Assembly (NCBI GenBank): GCA_013396995.1
Contig: VWZP01009168.1
Coordinates: 757,450-821,449, forward strand
Direction: 5' to 3'
Length of the DNA: 64,000 nucleotides
From: Dicaeum eximium
Lineage: Eukaryota; Chordata; Aves; Passeriformes; Dicaeidae
Every line of letters starts with the position of its first letter. Position 1 is the stretch's first letter. Position numbers and translations under genes: made by a program. This document shows positions 37,211-49,452 of the stretch, piece after piece. The notes under the pieces are model-generated. The model did no database searches. It was given only the letters and a program-made list of their open reading frames with translations, and had not been told where the DNA came from.

Positions 37211-37500
37211 ATTATGGAATAGTTTTGTGTGGGAAGGAACTTTTAAAGGTTATCTAGTCCAAACTTCCTGCAATGAGCAGGGACACCTTCCACTATATCA
37301 AGTTTCTCTGAGCCCTTTCACTGGGTGTGTACAGGGATGGATCATCCACCATCTTTCTGGACAACCTGTGGCATTGTTTTATTACCTTCATAGTGAAAAA
37401 CTTCTGCCTTATATCTAATCTAAATCGACCTTCTTTTACTTTAAAACAAATAGATAAGTTTGTTTTGTCCTATCACTTATACTATCACAACAGGCTCTCA
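37211..37500 (-). mobile_element. Older CR1 LINE fragment
   Basis: ATTATGGAATAGTTTTGTGT then GGGAAGGAACTTTTAAAGGT, CAGGGACACCTTCCACTATA and ACAGGGATGGATCATCCACC. The copy is clearly more diverged than its neighbours. The right end, in AT-rich sequence near 37500, is approximate. Confidence 0.85.
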
Positions 37501-38329
37501 TAAAGTTTGTTCTCATATGTAAGTGAGCACATCCAAAGCAGCTGAATACTGTGAATAAAACTGACTAAATGCACCAACAAACTTTTGGGTTTTATACACA
37601 TAACATGACATTGTGTAATAGCTCTAAGACAATCCAGAGCATTTCCAAGGGATTATTGCACATCTCAGGTATTTCAACTCATCCAGACTTTTGGCTTCAT
37701 GCCTTAAAATGCTACCAGAGACATGTTATAATTGTCCAGAAATGCCCTGCCTGTTGTGAATTACAGCTCAGAGCAAAATATTCAGTACATTACACATACA
37801 CTCAAAATAGATTATTTAACCAGGTTATGTGATGTGCATGTTTAAAAAGAAAAAAAAATCTAAATATGGAGTTAAGTATTCCACAAGCCAGAGAGAGAAT
37901 TTGTCTATCCATGCAGAATAGCTCCAAAAAGTCCTTTGTAGTTTGCAATGTCAAAATTTGCTTCTGTGTTTAGTGATCTTATTGTCATGACCTTTGACTT
38001 TTCTCTCTTTTCCCTTCTTTTTGGATTTGTTTATTCAGCACCGTGTTGCATCCCATAAGTGCCTGTTGTGCTTTGAGACACTCAAATAAAGGATGTGAAT
38101 GTAGCAGTTAAGTGTAAAGTATATCACCCATAACATTTGAGACTGAACAGAGAAAATGAAAGAATAAATAATGAGTAAAAGTCTACCACCATCACTGTGA
38201 TTTTTCTCTAAGTTATGCTTCCTGGAAAGAGGTTTTCCTGTAACAGAACTTTATCTGATCTAAGTATTCATGTATTAAACTTTCTCAGTGATAGGATTAA
38301 GTAATTAATACAAAGATGCAAGGAACATC

Positions 38330-38727
38330 TCTTTACGAGGAGAGAGTGCAGGAGCTGGGCCTGGTTGGTCTGGAGAAGAGAAGCCTTAGAGGGATCTCAG
38401 CAGTCCATATAAATATCTCCAAGGAGAGTGTCAGAGTATGGTGCCAGACTCTTTTCAGTGGTGCCCAGTAACAGGAATGGGGAGCAATGGCCATGAAGTG
38501 AAACACAAGAAGTTTAGCTTCCACACTGAGGAGGAACTTCTTTCCTTCTGAGGGTGGCAGAGCACTGGGATAGATGCCCAGGGAGATTGTGGTGGAGTCT
38601 CCTTTTGGAAACATTCCAAACACACCTGGACGAGTTCCTGTGTCACCTGCTCCAGGTGACCCTGGCTTGGCAGGGATGTTGGACTGGATAATCTCCAGAG
38701 GTTCCTTCCATCCCCTGTGATTCTGTA
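38330..38727 (+). mobile_element. CR1 LINE fragment, about 400 bp
   Basis: GAGAGAGTGCAGGAGCTGGG, TTGGTCTGGAGAAGAGAAGC, GGGTGGCAGAGCACTGGGAT and the tail AGGTTCCTTCCATCCCCTGT to TGATTCTGTAAAA. It is + oriented and 5'-truncated. Confidence 0.94.
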
Positions 38728-39089
38728 AAATGCCATTATCTATTTTTTTTTCCTGTCTTCTCTTATATGAGAGATGAAACAGTAGATCCCTGTTTACCTT
38801 CTCTCTAACTTTTGGTGCTATTCCCTCTAGACTCTGCCATGCTGGGCTCTTTTCTGTCTCGTCCTGAGGAACAGCTATCTTAACCCAATGTTTTTGTTGT
38901 TCCTGCCCTTATCAGCCCTGTGATAGTTTGCTCTGAATCAAGCAGAGCATTCCCCGCTAGACAGGCCAAAGGAGTAGCCAGCAGCCAGGCACACCTTCTG
39001 TTGTTTCTTTTTCCTCAGCTGCCTTGTTTTTGTCAGATAAAATTGTAAGCAAAAAGCAAATTACAGTGTTTTCTGATATGAATTGTAAT

Positions 39090-39520
39090 ATTATGTCTTC
39101 TGCCTTGTAGGCAGTTTAGCCCAAGCTGGCTGGCTGCCCGTCCTGAGGCGCAAGGACACTGCTTTCCTGGGAGGCTGTGTCAGATAAAGCCCTTAGCTTT
39201 TCTGGAAGTAAAGGCTATTTTTTCCCCATCATTAGTGAAACGAGGCCTTATCAGCATGGAAACACAGCCTGCATGGCAACACAAAGATACCTGTTTTGCC
39301 TCACATTCGACTCCTGCACCAAAGCATATTTCTAGTAGGGCTATTAAAATAATAGCTTTTAAGGTAGAAAGTCTGCTGGCTGACACTGTGATTATTAGCT
39401 ACTCAATTAGGACATTTCTCCAGCTATCTGGGCTGAGTTTTTTCAGAGGAGCTGATTGCATAAAGCTGTGTCTGTACCAGGAGATTAACTGTGTCTGTGC
39501 TCTCTGACACAGGCTAACAA
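39090..39520. promoter_or_regulatory. Candidate conserved regulatory block (inferred)
   Basis: Unique sequence with dense transcription-factor-like words: CAGATAA (39181-39187) and TTATCAG for GATA factors, CTATTTTTTCC for MEF2, ATCATTAGTG and CAATTAGG for homeodomains, and the inverted pair GCTATTA-AAA-TAATAGC (39340-39356). No CR1 is present. Function is an inference from motif density only. Confidence 0.35.
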
Positions 39521-40025
39521 GCATAGCATGACCCGTGCTCATATTATTTCATTTTCTTATTCTCCAGAATAGGGTGGCCATCTCCAGACTGCCTTTTGAG
39601 AATGGCTTCTGGCCTCCAAATACCTCTGAACTGTGTCTTGACATTGGGAAGTGGTAGTTGCCCCATGCCAAAAGCATTCCTGGGGCTAGTAAAGTGGTTT
39701 AAGTGTAAAGGGTTTTTTTGACGGTCCAGGACTGTTCCCCGAGACTGTTTGAACTTGAGGTCAAATCTTAATATGTTGACTGCTCTAAAGCTGAAGTCTT
39801 AAACCCTGGCCCTCAGCACAGCCACAGACATAGTTTCATGGGGTTACCACATGCTGTTTGAGCTATGAAAAAAGGTACCTTTGCCTCAGTGGCTTTATGG
39901 GGTCAATTCTATTTTCTAAGTGTCATTCTTAACTACTGAAATACAAAAATTCCAGTTGTCAAGAAGAACTGGCATGTCAGATCCTCTTCAACAACATTCA
40001 GTATCTAATGCATCTGGTTATATAG

Positions 40026-40265
40026 CATCACAGAATTGTTGATGTTGGAAAAAGCTTTAAGACCATCAAATCCAACTGTCCACCTACCAGCATGACCATT
40101 TTCAACATTAAACCATGTCCCCAAGTGCCATATCCACACATGTTTTGAAGACTTACAGGGATAGTAACTGCATCACTTCCCTGAGCAGGCTGTTCCACAG
40201 CCCTTTCTGTGAAGAGTTTTCTCTTAGTATTTAAACTTCTCCTGGCACAACCTGAGTCCATTTCC
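40026..40265 (-). mobile_element. CR1 LINE fragment (different subfamily)
   Basis: ATCACAGAATTGTTGATGTT, then GACCATCAAATCCAACTGTC, CACCAAGTGCCATAT-like sequence and CAGGCTGTTCCACAGCCC. This wording belongs to the CR1 group with 'AAGTCCAACC...CCAAGTGCCA' rather than the group with 'CTATCCCAGGTTGCTCC'. Confidence 0.9.
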
Positions 40266-40416
40266 ACATATGTTTATTAATAATTGTCGTTACTGCACAC
40301 TGCAGACATCAGGGCTGCTTAACTCAGGGTTGTCTGACCTGCAGATGTTGAAAATACATTTTTTTCCCCATTTTGCTTTCCTGTAAGAACATCTTTTGTA
40401 TTCTTTAATTTCATTA

Positions 40417-40542
40417 AAGGCCAGGTTGAATGGGGCCCTGAGCAACCTGATCTAGTGGAAGGTGTCTCTGTCCATGGCAGAGGGTTGGAAATAGATGACC
40501 TTTAAGGTCTCTCCTAACCCAAACCATTCTGTGATTCCATGA
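40417..40542 (+). mobile_element. CR1 LINE fragment, 3' end
   Basis: AAGGCCAGGTTGAATGGGGC, CTAGTGGAAGGTGTCTCTGT and the tail ACCCAAACCATTCTGTGATT then CCATGA. It lies 150 bp from the minus-strand CR1 at 40026, in opposite orientation. Confidence 0.95.
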
Positions 40543-41519
40543 ATGGGAGGATTGATGTCAAACCATGCTTTGAGGTCCTCTGATCAAACACTGTGTGGCT
40601 GCAGTGGATGTTCTTGTGTGCCCCAGTGTGGTCTCTATATTTGTTACATGTTCCTGATGGCCAGAGACCTGCTCCAAAGCTCCTGGTGGCTTTTGGTCCA
40701 GGCACTGGATATCTCTTGTGTGGACTGGTGATGTTTTCACACAGTCATTCTGTGGTCTGGATACCTACAGTGAAGTCACAGCACTTGCTGTTTGACATCA
40801 AAGCCTGTTCCTGTGAGAATGAGCATAATGAGCAAATAATGACCTCATTGTGTGTGTACACAAGGAAAAGAGAAGGCAAGTTATGAAGCAAAACCACTTT
40901 CATTTATGCAGCAGTGTTTTAATAACCAGCAGATTTTGGGGAAAGGGCTGGAAAAATAGTAAAAAGATAAATGAACTTATGTTTCAAAGTTAAGATTTTT
41001 TTAACAAATACAGAAGTTCATTTTGACATATTAAAGTAAAAAAATACCCTCGATTTTTAGGCAGGATCCTGAGAGAGCTATCAGGAGTCCCAATTGATGC
41101 TTGTCATGATATTTTGTTTTTTCTTTCCCCCGCAATCTTTCCATGGTACTACTAATGTGAACCTCCTTAGCTGCACACTTGGAGCAGCCCAGTGTGATAG
41201 CTTTACCACAAAGGGCTTCTGTGTATTCCAGGAGTCAGGATATAGCACTCTTCTAACAGAAAATGCCCTGTAATGAAGGTGAAGTTCAGACATTATTTAT
41301 TCCAAATACAGGATCTTTCCATCTGCGAGTTTATAGAGGCTGAGAAATTGTTGAATTTGGAGATTTGCAAATAGAAATTACAAGCTCGACTCTGAAAATA
41401 TTCCCTCCTGGAAAACAAGTCCTATTCCCTCTTGTGAGCATTATCCTCATGCAGCATTAGATTGGTACAGAAGGAATTTTGAAGGTGGACAGTTTTGCTC
41501 ATAAAGACACAGCACCCTC

Positions 41520-41559
41520 CGCTCCTGGAACGAAGCGGCCGATCCTGAGCTCGGGTACG
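41520..41559. other. Isolated CpG-dense 40-bp spot
   Basis: Six CpGs fall within 40 bp (41520, 41531, 41536, 41540, 41552 and 41558) in otherwise CpG-poor DNA. It includes AAGCGGCCGATCC and ends at a GTACGT donor-like word (41555-41560). No CR1 wording is present. It could be a small unmethylated element or an unrecognised exon. Confidence 0.35.
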
Positions 41560-42278
41560 TGGAGAGAACAGACCATCACTTGTGTAGAATTATGTGGAAT
41601 ATTTTTTGTGTGTTTCTTCACCAGGTCCACTTTTTAGGCTGCAGCAGGTTAAAGTTAGAGCTGTGCAAATTTTGAGAAGCCTACATCCAAATTAAGGCTG
41701 GCTTGCTTCCAGAAATGTCTGGAGCTGGCAAATTTAAATCATTTTCAAGTTGGAGCTGGGTTTTTTCTTGGTTTTATGTCATCACTTATGAGTTAAAACT
41801 GAGGAAAAACCTGGCTTATGACCGTTTTAACCTCTTTTTGCCTCCTGCCTTGGTCTAGAGTATTTTTTCTGTATGTGTGATTTGTTTGTTGAGAATTAAC
41901 CACTGATGGGATTATACAGTGTGTAAAATTTCTGGAATTGCCCTTTTAATAAAGCAGGGGATTTTTAAAAGCTTTTATTTTAAACCTTTACAGAGCATCA
42001 GTTACTGACAAATCTAGAGGAAAGTGGTTCTTAAAATATTTTCTTAAAAAATATATATTTTTCCACTCTATATTTTTATGCAGTTCAGATACTGAATGGC
42101 AATTTTAAAATCAACTGTCATTAGCAACACCTTGGGACATGGCAATTCTGCTTCATTAATGAATTAAAAGTTTCTTAACATGTAGTTTTTCTGAATTATT
42201 TGTGTGGCAGGGGGATAATTTATATACATGAGTTTACAGGTGACATCACTCTTAAGCCCTAAATCAGTGCATAACTTT

Positions 42279-42348
42279 GTCTCTGCCCATGACTGAGTGA
42301 CTGGAATGAGATGTCCTTAAGGTCCCTTCCAACCCAAACCATTCTGTG
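42279..42348 (+). mobile_element. CR1 LINE fragment, last 70 bp
   Basis: TGTCTCTGCCCATGACTGAG, then GGAATGAGATGTCCTTAAGG and CCAACCCAAACCATTCTGTG. A 14-bp direct repeat (ATGTGGATGGTTAT at 42357 and 42373) follows its 3' end. Confidence 0.92.
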
Positions 42349-42519
42349 AGCTGTGCATGTGGATGGTTATGAATGTGGATGGTTATTCTGAAGTGATCTG
42401 AGATGCTCTGGAGAAGGTGCTGTGATCATATCTTGGGAATCTGAGGAAACAGTTTACTTCAGTAAAATACAGGTGCCTGGTTAGAACTTGACCTTTTGAA
42501 GAGCTGTCCAAACATTTAC

Positions 42520-42662
42520 TCACTCTCACAACACCCTTGTGAAGTAGAGGATAAATATTATCTCAATTTTATGGACAAGAAGGTGAGCACCAAGAGAGTC
42601 GGGATTAAAACTTAGGAATTTGTGGCATGCAGTTGCTTGCTTAATCCATTAGACCATGGTGT
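42520..42662 (-). mobile_element. MIR-type ancient SINE relic
   Basis: CTCTCACAACACCCTTGTGA, AGTAGAGGATAAATATTATC, then AATTTTATGGACAAGAAGGT and, after a gap, TTAATCCATTAGACCATGGT. This follows the order of the reverse-complemented core-SINE MIR consensus (CCCATTTTACAGATGAGGAA and ACCACTAGACCAT parts), with an internal deletion. It is very old and heavily diverged. Confidence 0.7.
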
Positions 42663-43893
42663 TTGGTTTGTCAATAGTCCCATGCTATATAAACTGGACA
42701 AAACATTTAAAATACCAATTAGTTTAGATAGGCAGGAGTTCAGTTCTCCCTGCATAAAAAAGAGATGAAGCCATGTCACATCATCTTAGCCAGACTTGGG
42801 GATTTTTTTTTCCATATTTTTCCATGTTTGTCTGAAAGTGCTGTTGAAGGTGATAGTGTACTCAGAAAACCTTCTGGAGGAAGGGCAGCTCAGAAAATAA
42901 AAAGGATGGTATTTCCCTGTTAAATCAAGTTGATCATCTCTTTACCCTGAATTTACCGAAGCACACTGTTGGGGAAGCAATGCTGTACCTGTAATTATCT
43001 TGGTGAATGATGCTACCGTGTTTGCATACAATGAGTTCACATTTGGTTTATGCGGAGTAGAATTTAAAAAGCATTTTTGTCATCTATGCCAAGTCCTTGG
43101 GATGTTTCCTGTCACCCACCCATTGAAACAAGGCTGAAAAGCACTGTGGAAATGACAAAGGCTGCCATCATCATCTCTTTCAAACTGCCATGGACCTGAA
43201 ATGATACAGGACAAGAGGGCAAATGTTGAGAACTGGAAAAACAGAAAAACAGAGCAGCATGAAATGTCAAACCACATTTTTAAGGCGCTTTTTACTATAT
43301 TTCCATAAATGCATGAGGGAATTATGTTGCGAATACTTGAAACTGTTTATTTTCATTTTTGGCTTGATTTTCTAGCATTGAAAAAACCATGTCTAATGAT
43401 CTTGAGTATTCTTAAGAAAAAAATTATATTTTACATAATGGTTTGCATGTGTGAGTTCCCTCTGGCAGGAGGGCTATAATTAGCCTGTCGTCTCTCAGAG
43501 AAGAGACTATCTGTCTTAAAGATGCAACAGTGAGTCTTGGCTGCTAGAGCTAGGAGCAGAACATTGTGATTTTGTTAAAAAATAAACATTATCCCTTTTC
43601 ACTTATTCATCTTTCTCCTCTTCCTGCTTCTTTGGCTCAAAGTTAGCCTGGAGAGGCAAAGGACAACTGAGCACAAACAGTTTCTTCCTTCCTCATTCAG
43701 CAAGGCGTGGCGAAAGATCTTGGCTTCTTGACATCAATAACTTTGCTTCAACTCAACCTGGAACTGTTTGGGCAGCCTTTCAAAAATGAAAAGGTGCGAT
43801 AAAAGGGGAACTGAATTTCCTGTTTTAGTCATAAAGAAGCAGATTCAGCTAAGGCACTCTTTCCTTTGGAATTGTCCATGTACTGCCAGGGAG

Positions 43894-44325
43894 AGTCAAA
43901 GAATTATTTCTACTGGGAAAGACCCCCAGAATAGTCAAGTCCAACCAGGAGCTCAGCACTGTCAGTCCATTATTAAACCATGTTCCTCAGTGCCATATCT
44001 ACATGTCTTTTGAATACATCAGGGATGGTGACTCCACCACAGCCCTGGGCAGCCTGGTCCAGTACTTTGTGCTTTCCATAAAGAAATTTTTCCTAATGTC
44101 CAAGCTAAATCTCCCCTAGTGCAACTCGAGGCCATTTCCTTTTGTCCTGTCACTTATTACCTGGGAGAAGAGCCCAACCCTCACCTGGCTCCACTTTCCT
44201 GTCAGGGAGTTGCAGAGAGTGAGAAGGTCCCCCCTGAGCTTCCTTTTCTGTGGAAAAGGCTGAGCCCCTCCAGCTCCCTCGGCTGCTCATCATCAGGCTT
44301 GTGCTCCAGACCCTTCCCCAGTGAG
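43894..44325 (-). mobile_element. CR1 LINE fragment, about 430 bp
   Basis: AGTCAAAGAATTATTTCTAC, GAATAGTCAAGTCCAACCAG, GGATGGTGACTCCACCACAG, CCTGGGCAGCCTGGTCCAGT and CTTTTGTCCTGTCACTTATT in order. It is the same subfamily as the copy at 40026 but longer. Confidence 0.94.
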
Positions 44326-46861
44326 TTGAGGATGTGGAATATTATTCCTTTGCACAACATTATTGTAGCTATTAAAAGACAATCAGCCAGAGTAGGGTGG
44401 TGGCAGACAGCGTTGTGCGTTTCAGCCTTTTGTGGTCTCGTTATTAAAGGAGAGTAATTTTGGTAGAAAGGCTTTGCTGCTTTTGGGTATCCATGTGTGT
44501 CCTTGATCAGAGGAGGTGGAAGGAGAGAAGGAAAACTCAAAACCACCACAGAGTCAGAAAAATGTAACTGATTTGAGCTGGCATAGATGTGCTGGTGTGT
44601 GTTAACTCTTGGTATTATTGTGCCTGAGGTTTAATTTCCAGCATTAACAAAGAAAGCTGTAATGCAGGAGATGATCACACATGGCATCCTTCCAGGCCAA
44701 CTGGTTGCATTAGCAGGGACTGGGTAAGAAGGTGAGGTTTCCAGTGGCAACAGGAGTATATTGAATTTCATTTTGAAGACTGCCATTATGTGTGCCAGTC
44801 CCTCAGACAATGTGTTGATCTGCTGGTGAAAACGTAACTGCAGTGGCAGGGACATTTCTCTCTGGGTAATGATGTGTGGATCCGGATCCCTGAATGTCCC
44901 CGTTGTCAAATTCATTTACTTGTGCCACATTCATTTATTCTTGAGCTTTCTTTGTAATCCTTCTGCTGCTGCTGTCCTTCTGCCCCTCTTCTCTTCTATG
45001 TCGTGTAATTACTCTGAACAGTATAATTTTCTTTTCTTATTCCTTGCAACCTTTATTCTCCACCCCTCTGCTTTCCTGATACTTTTCTTTGCCAAATAGT
45101 CAGAGATTTCTCTCAATTCTGAGTTCCTATGTAAGCTATAATTTTATTCTATTATGAGTGAGCACTGCTACTGCAGGCCTGGAACTGATTACTGTTTGCA
45201 TATATCCAGCATCACCAGCCAGAGAGTCAAAGACCAAAGGGACTTCTCGGAACCTTACAAGGATTTCAAAATCACCTTGTTATTCTTTTCAGATTCCCCA
45301 TTTTGTTGAGGATTTTTTTTTCTTTCAGTTGTATCAGTATTCAAACGCCAAGTTTATATTTTGAAAAGTAGTTCTAGATGTTAATTACCTTCACAGACAG
45401 TCCAAAACATAAAATCCTCTTTAAATTAGCACCTATTTCCTGTTTTGAATCTCCAAAAAAGTCCTTGATTAGATTAGCATGAACTCTATTTGCACTTTTC
45501 TGAAGTGTGTTTCAGACTTGGGGATTGACAGACTTTTGCTGGGAGGTTGAGAGCAAACCTTTTGTGTGTTTTGTCTTGGTACTTGGCCCTGGCTGGAACA
45601 AGTACTTTCATTGTTTTTAGAATATTTCAGTGCTTTATTTCTTCATCCCAGAAAGGAGAAATCCCAAAAATAAAAGAAATGAGAAAGAGATCAATCATTT
45701 GGAAAGTTTAAAATATTAGAAGAAAATAGAAGATTTTTCTTTTTTAATAAAAAACTAATGAGAGGTTGTGCTCTTCTGAAAATAAATTTCTATTTATTTC
45801 CTTTACAGAAGTTATATGCTACTATTGTGTTCTGAAAAGATGGGATGATTAGGAATTGAGATATAAAAGGGATCATACTGGACAACCTGATACCTCTTCT
45901 GGCTTTCAACTCTTGCAAAGGAATATTTACAGAAATTGTGATTTGAAAAATAGAGAACACTGTGGTGAACTAAGACTTACTTCTGCTGCGCCAATCCCTC
46001 AAGAGCTCCATAATAAATCTTGGTTTGCCATGGTCACTCATGCATTGGCTTTTATACTCTCTCCAGTATGTTTCATCAACAAAAATAAAAAAAATATTTT
46101 GAAGGCCATTGATATGTCCATCTTCTTGCTGCTCTTAGCTCATTTCTTGGTAGTTTCTGCCCCATGCAGGAACACTTATTGCTGAGAATAGCACTGCTGG
46201 TCTGGCAGCCACAAAAAACAACTTCTTTAAGTGGTCTTGTGTGGAATTGCATGTCTCATTTTAAGCCTCTTTTAGCATAAAGTGCTTAATTGGCCCGTGT
46301 CACTGGACTGGGTGAATGGATGCGTTTTGGAGATGTTACTTTGTTCTTCCCTTGGAAAGTATATTGAAGGTAATTGACTGGTAACAAAGAGTTAGAACTA
46401 GCCAAATTATCTCTAAAATATTGTGCAATAGCCATTTCTGAACCATGAATTCTGTGATTTATTAGGTCAGATTTGTTGTCCTCTTTCCCTGTCAGTGTCT
46501 CCCATTATCTTTTCCTGGTGGTTCTCCTAGAGCCCCTTAGTTTTTGACTTGGTCTTTTCAGGATGAGCCAGGTGAATTTGTCTACAATATTTGCTTTTTT
46601 CTAGAAGTAAGGATACCACTGGAAAAATAAAAAGGAACTCTGTTGACTGTAGTACCTTTTGATCTCTGCCATTGTTCTTCAGATTATGGATTAATACCCA
46701 ACTATTGTTCAACTAAATCAATCCCACCAATTACTGTTCTTCTGAAATTATTTGCTAAATCTTGATTTTCTATTCTCTGCTACTGCTGGCATGAGGTTCC
46801 TTAAAGTTGAGGGGAATTAGACTATGACTGCTTTAGGAATTTTAGGAATCAGGCTGTGACT

Positions 46862-46963
46862 AAGTGATCTGATCTAGTGGAAGGTATCCTTGCCTGTGGC
46901 AGAGGGGTCAGAACTTTAAGGACCTTTCCAACCCAAGCCAGTCTATGATTCCATGATTCTGTG
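46862..46963 (+). mobile_element. CR1 LINE fragment, 3' end
   Basis: GATCTAGTGGAAGGTATCCT, TGCCTGTGGCAGAGG and CCAACCCAAGCCAGTCTATG then ATTCCATGATTCTGTG. It is a short + strand copy. Confidence 0.95.
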
Positions 46964-47474
46964 CTTTTAGCAGCAGTACAAATAGGAGCAGATGTGTAGA
47001 AGACAAATAGTTGGTGCTCACCCTTCTTGCAAACAATAAGCATTTCTGTGGGGTTTACTTTTAGTCTAACACTGGGTCCAATCTGGCCTTGTTGACTGAA
47101 TGCCTGTTTGGAGTGCATCTTTTGATTTGCTTTTACCCAAAAAACAGACGAGGTAGTGTGCTCTGAAATCATGCTACAGCACAAAATGATGGGCAGTAAG
47201 TGAGGATGAATAGGAGATTTGTTTCAACAGCACACCCCTGATCCAAACTAAACTATTCCCATACATGGATCCTTTTGTACTTGATTCAGACATCTTGGTA
47301 AATCCAATAATGGGCTCATCTGGATGAGTTCTTAAATACTTCTGTGCATGTGGCCAAAATGCTTCTTAGCTTCCCACTTGGACATGCTCTTTTCACATTA
47401 ATGTCACCATTATTGTAGAGACAGTTGTAATTGCTGTTCTTGCAACTTGTATTTATGTAGAAAAGTAATACCAG

Positions 47475-47722
47475 AGAAATTCAACTTAGAAATAAGGCAC
47501 AAGCCAATTAACAGTGGAACAAAGTACCAAGTGAAGTTCTGCATTGTCTCGTTCTTGATGACTCCAAATGGAGGTCAAATGAATTTCTGGAAAATATGCT
47601 TTTGTTAAACTGGTTACTGGCCCGAAATAAGGGCAACTGGCTGAAATTCTGTGGTCTGTGGTATGCGGGAGGTCAGATTAGATGATCTAATTTTCCCTTC
47701 TGACTTTAAACTGTTAGAACTG
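47475..47722 (+). mobile_element. Ancient CR1-type LINE remnant
   Basis: AGAAATTCAACTTAGAAATA, AGGCACAAGCCAATTAACAG, GGAACAAAGTACCAAGTGAA, then GGAGGTCAGATTAGATGATC and CCCTTCTGACTTTAAA. It is the same old family as the copy at 31020. The 'GAAATAAGGCAC...AACAGTGGAACAA' start and 'GGAGGTCAGATTAGATGATC' end are the landmarks. Confidence 0.8.
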
Positions 47723-48049
47723 AATGTGAGCAATTCCCCTGATTACAGGACACTTCTGGGCTTTGAAATCTGCAGGATCTGTCAGCTACCAGTAAAGAAC
47801 ATTGCTCTTTTGTCATCAAATCAAGGAATTAATTTTGGGATATCACATTGTTGTATCCTGCTTTATGATGTGTAGAAGCAAGAAAAAGAATTCCCCCCAC
47901 CTATAGCATGATTTAGATTAGGCCAATGGTGTATTGTAAACTTAGCCTTTGGCATTGCTTATCACCGCTGAGATTCAAAATCAGAGCTGAAATAGGACTT
48001 GGTTTTAGACTTTGAGCGCCAGGAAGGTTAACGGGATATTGACAGCTTT

Positions 48050-48240
48050 AGGAATGAAATGTCAGGGAGGAAATTAGAGTGAACATGCCTGATGAGCCAG
48101 CACACAGCAGGGCTGGTTTCCACAGGGGCAGCAGATCCTCTGTAGGAACGCCCCCACTAATAGCGGCATTATCGCTGCTTCCAGATGGCGTCAGCAGAAA
48201 CACACTGAGCTTTTGCAGGGACCTATAATTTACCCTGATC
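48050..48240. promoter_or_regulatory. Candidate conserved regulatory block (inferred)
   Basis: Unique sequence with four CpGs in 40 bp (48149-48189), a CGCCCCCAC word (48149-48157) of the GLI/ZIC/KLF type, an E-box CAGATG (48182-48187) and GCGTCAGCA (48188-48196), a MAF/AP-1-like half-site. No repeat wording is present. Conservation is untested. Confidence 0.35.
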
Positions 48241-48567
48241 CCTTCCTCCTCTGGAGTCACCCAGAAGCAAGGCAAGCAGTACCACAGCCAACCCAGACTG
48301 TTTTTCTTTTTTCTTTTTTTTGCCAGGAAGTGTGGGGTGGGGCAGGATCACATCTGGGGGTCCCTGGAGCCCACCAACAGTGACTGCTCCGAGTCTTGAT
48401 GGGATGGGTGCATCCATGGCTCTTCTTACCCACTTCCTTCTGGTTTCACTGTGTCACTTCTATTGGGCTGGTCCATGCCCCAGATCAGAAGGCAAATTGC
48501 AGCTCCTTTGCCCTCCTTTTAGATCCTCAATCTGCCCCTTCATTTTTTGTTTTTATTGTTAAATCAA

Positions 48568-48674
48568 CAAGCAACCTGGTCTAGTGGAAGATGTCCCTGC
48601 CCATGGCAAGAGGTTGGAATGAGATCATCTTTAAGGTCTTTTCCAGCCCAAACCATTCAGTGATTCTATGATTT
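48568..48674 (+). mobile_element. CR1 LINE fragment, 3' end
   Basis: AAGCAACCTGGTCTAGTGGA, TGTCCCTGCCCATGGCAAGA and CCAGCCCAAACCATTCAGTG, then ATTCTATGAT. It is + oriented. Confidence 0.96.
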
Positions 48675-49417
48675 CATTACCTAAGTGTATGTGCATTCTC
48701 AATGAGTTTTACTCAACCACTGAAAAATCATCATTTTATTACAGATAAAAATTTAGAAAACTAAGTAATGGGAGGTGTTTCTAACTGTATTCTTGAAAAA
48801 GCATGTTCTTTGAAAAAATTGACAAACTGTGTTAGTGTTCACAGTAAATATAGATTCAAACACATTTGAGAAGTTGATAAATAAAGTGTATCTCCTAAAG
48901 AAGAAAACTGCAGCAAAATTAGAACTTGTGTACTAATATAAAGATACAACACTGTGGAAAAGAATGTCTCAGAATATACTGAGATGATGCAAGGTTATTT
49001 TCAGAAAGCTCAGATCTTAATGTTTCTCGAAAGTAGGAGATACAGATGGCAATTCTAAAAAATTTCCTCTTCACAAAATGCATTAAGAACTTTTGCACTT
49101 CTCAGTTTAAATCCCTGGGTTATCTCAGCAAGGATATATGATTAAAAAGGTATCTACTTTTCACATTTAAGTGGATAAAAAAGGAACAGCATGCATTACC
49201 AGTGTATTTCTTTGCCATGTCTGTCTTACACATTTTGGAGGAAGAAGTGGGAAAAGAAAGAAGGATACAGTTGCTGCTAAGCTCTGTTTGGTTTTGAACT
49301 GTTTGGGTATTTCCAAAAGCCAGCTCTGGCGCCTTAAATTTTGCTTTCATCAAGAACATGATAATTCCAAATAGCTAGCTGAGTTTTGGTTAGTGTAGCA
49401 GCAGGTCTCTTCATATC

Positions 49418-49452
49418 TTTTTTTTTTTCTTTTTTTTTCTTTTTTTTTTTTT
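49418..49452 (+). repeat. Poly-T tract with scattered C
   Basis: Runs of 9 to 14 T separated by single C. There is no SINE-like sequence next to it, so an origin as a retroposon tail cannot be shown. Confidence 0.85.

Larger units (their letters stand above)
25193..49000 (+). other. CR1-dense middle of the gene-free region
   Basis: No exon was recognised. The stretch is rich in CR1 pieces, listed separately, in both orientations, and has one MIR-like fossil (42520-42662). The unique blocks between them include candidate regulatory segments at 39090-39520 and 48050-48240 and a CpG-dense spot at 41520-41559. It is presumably still the last SUPT3H intron, though part could already be intergenic if the last exon was missed. 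Confidence 0.55.
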
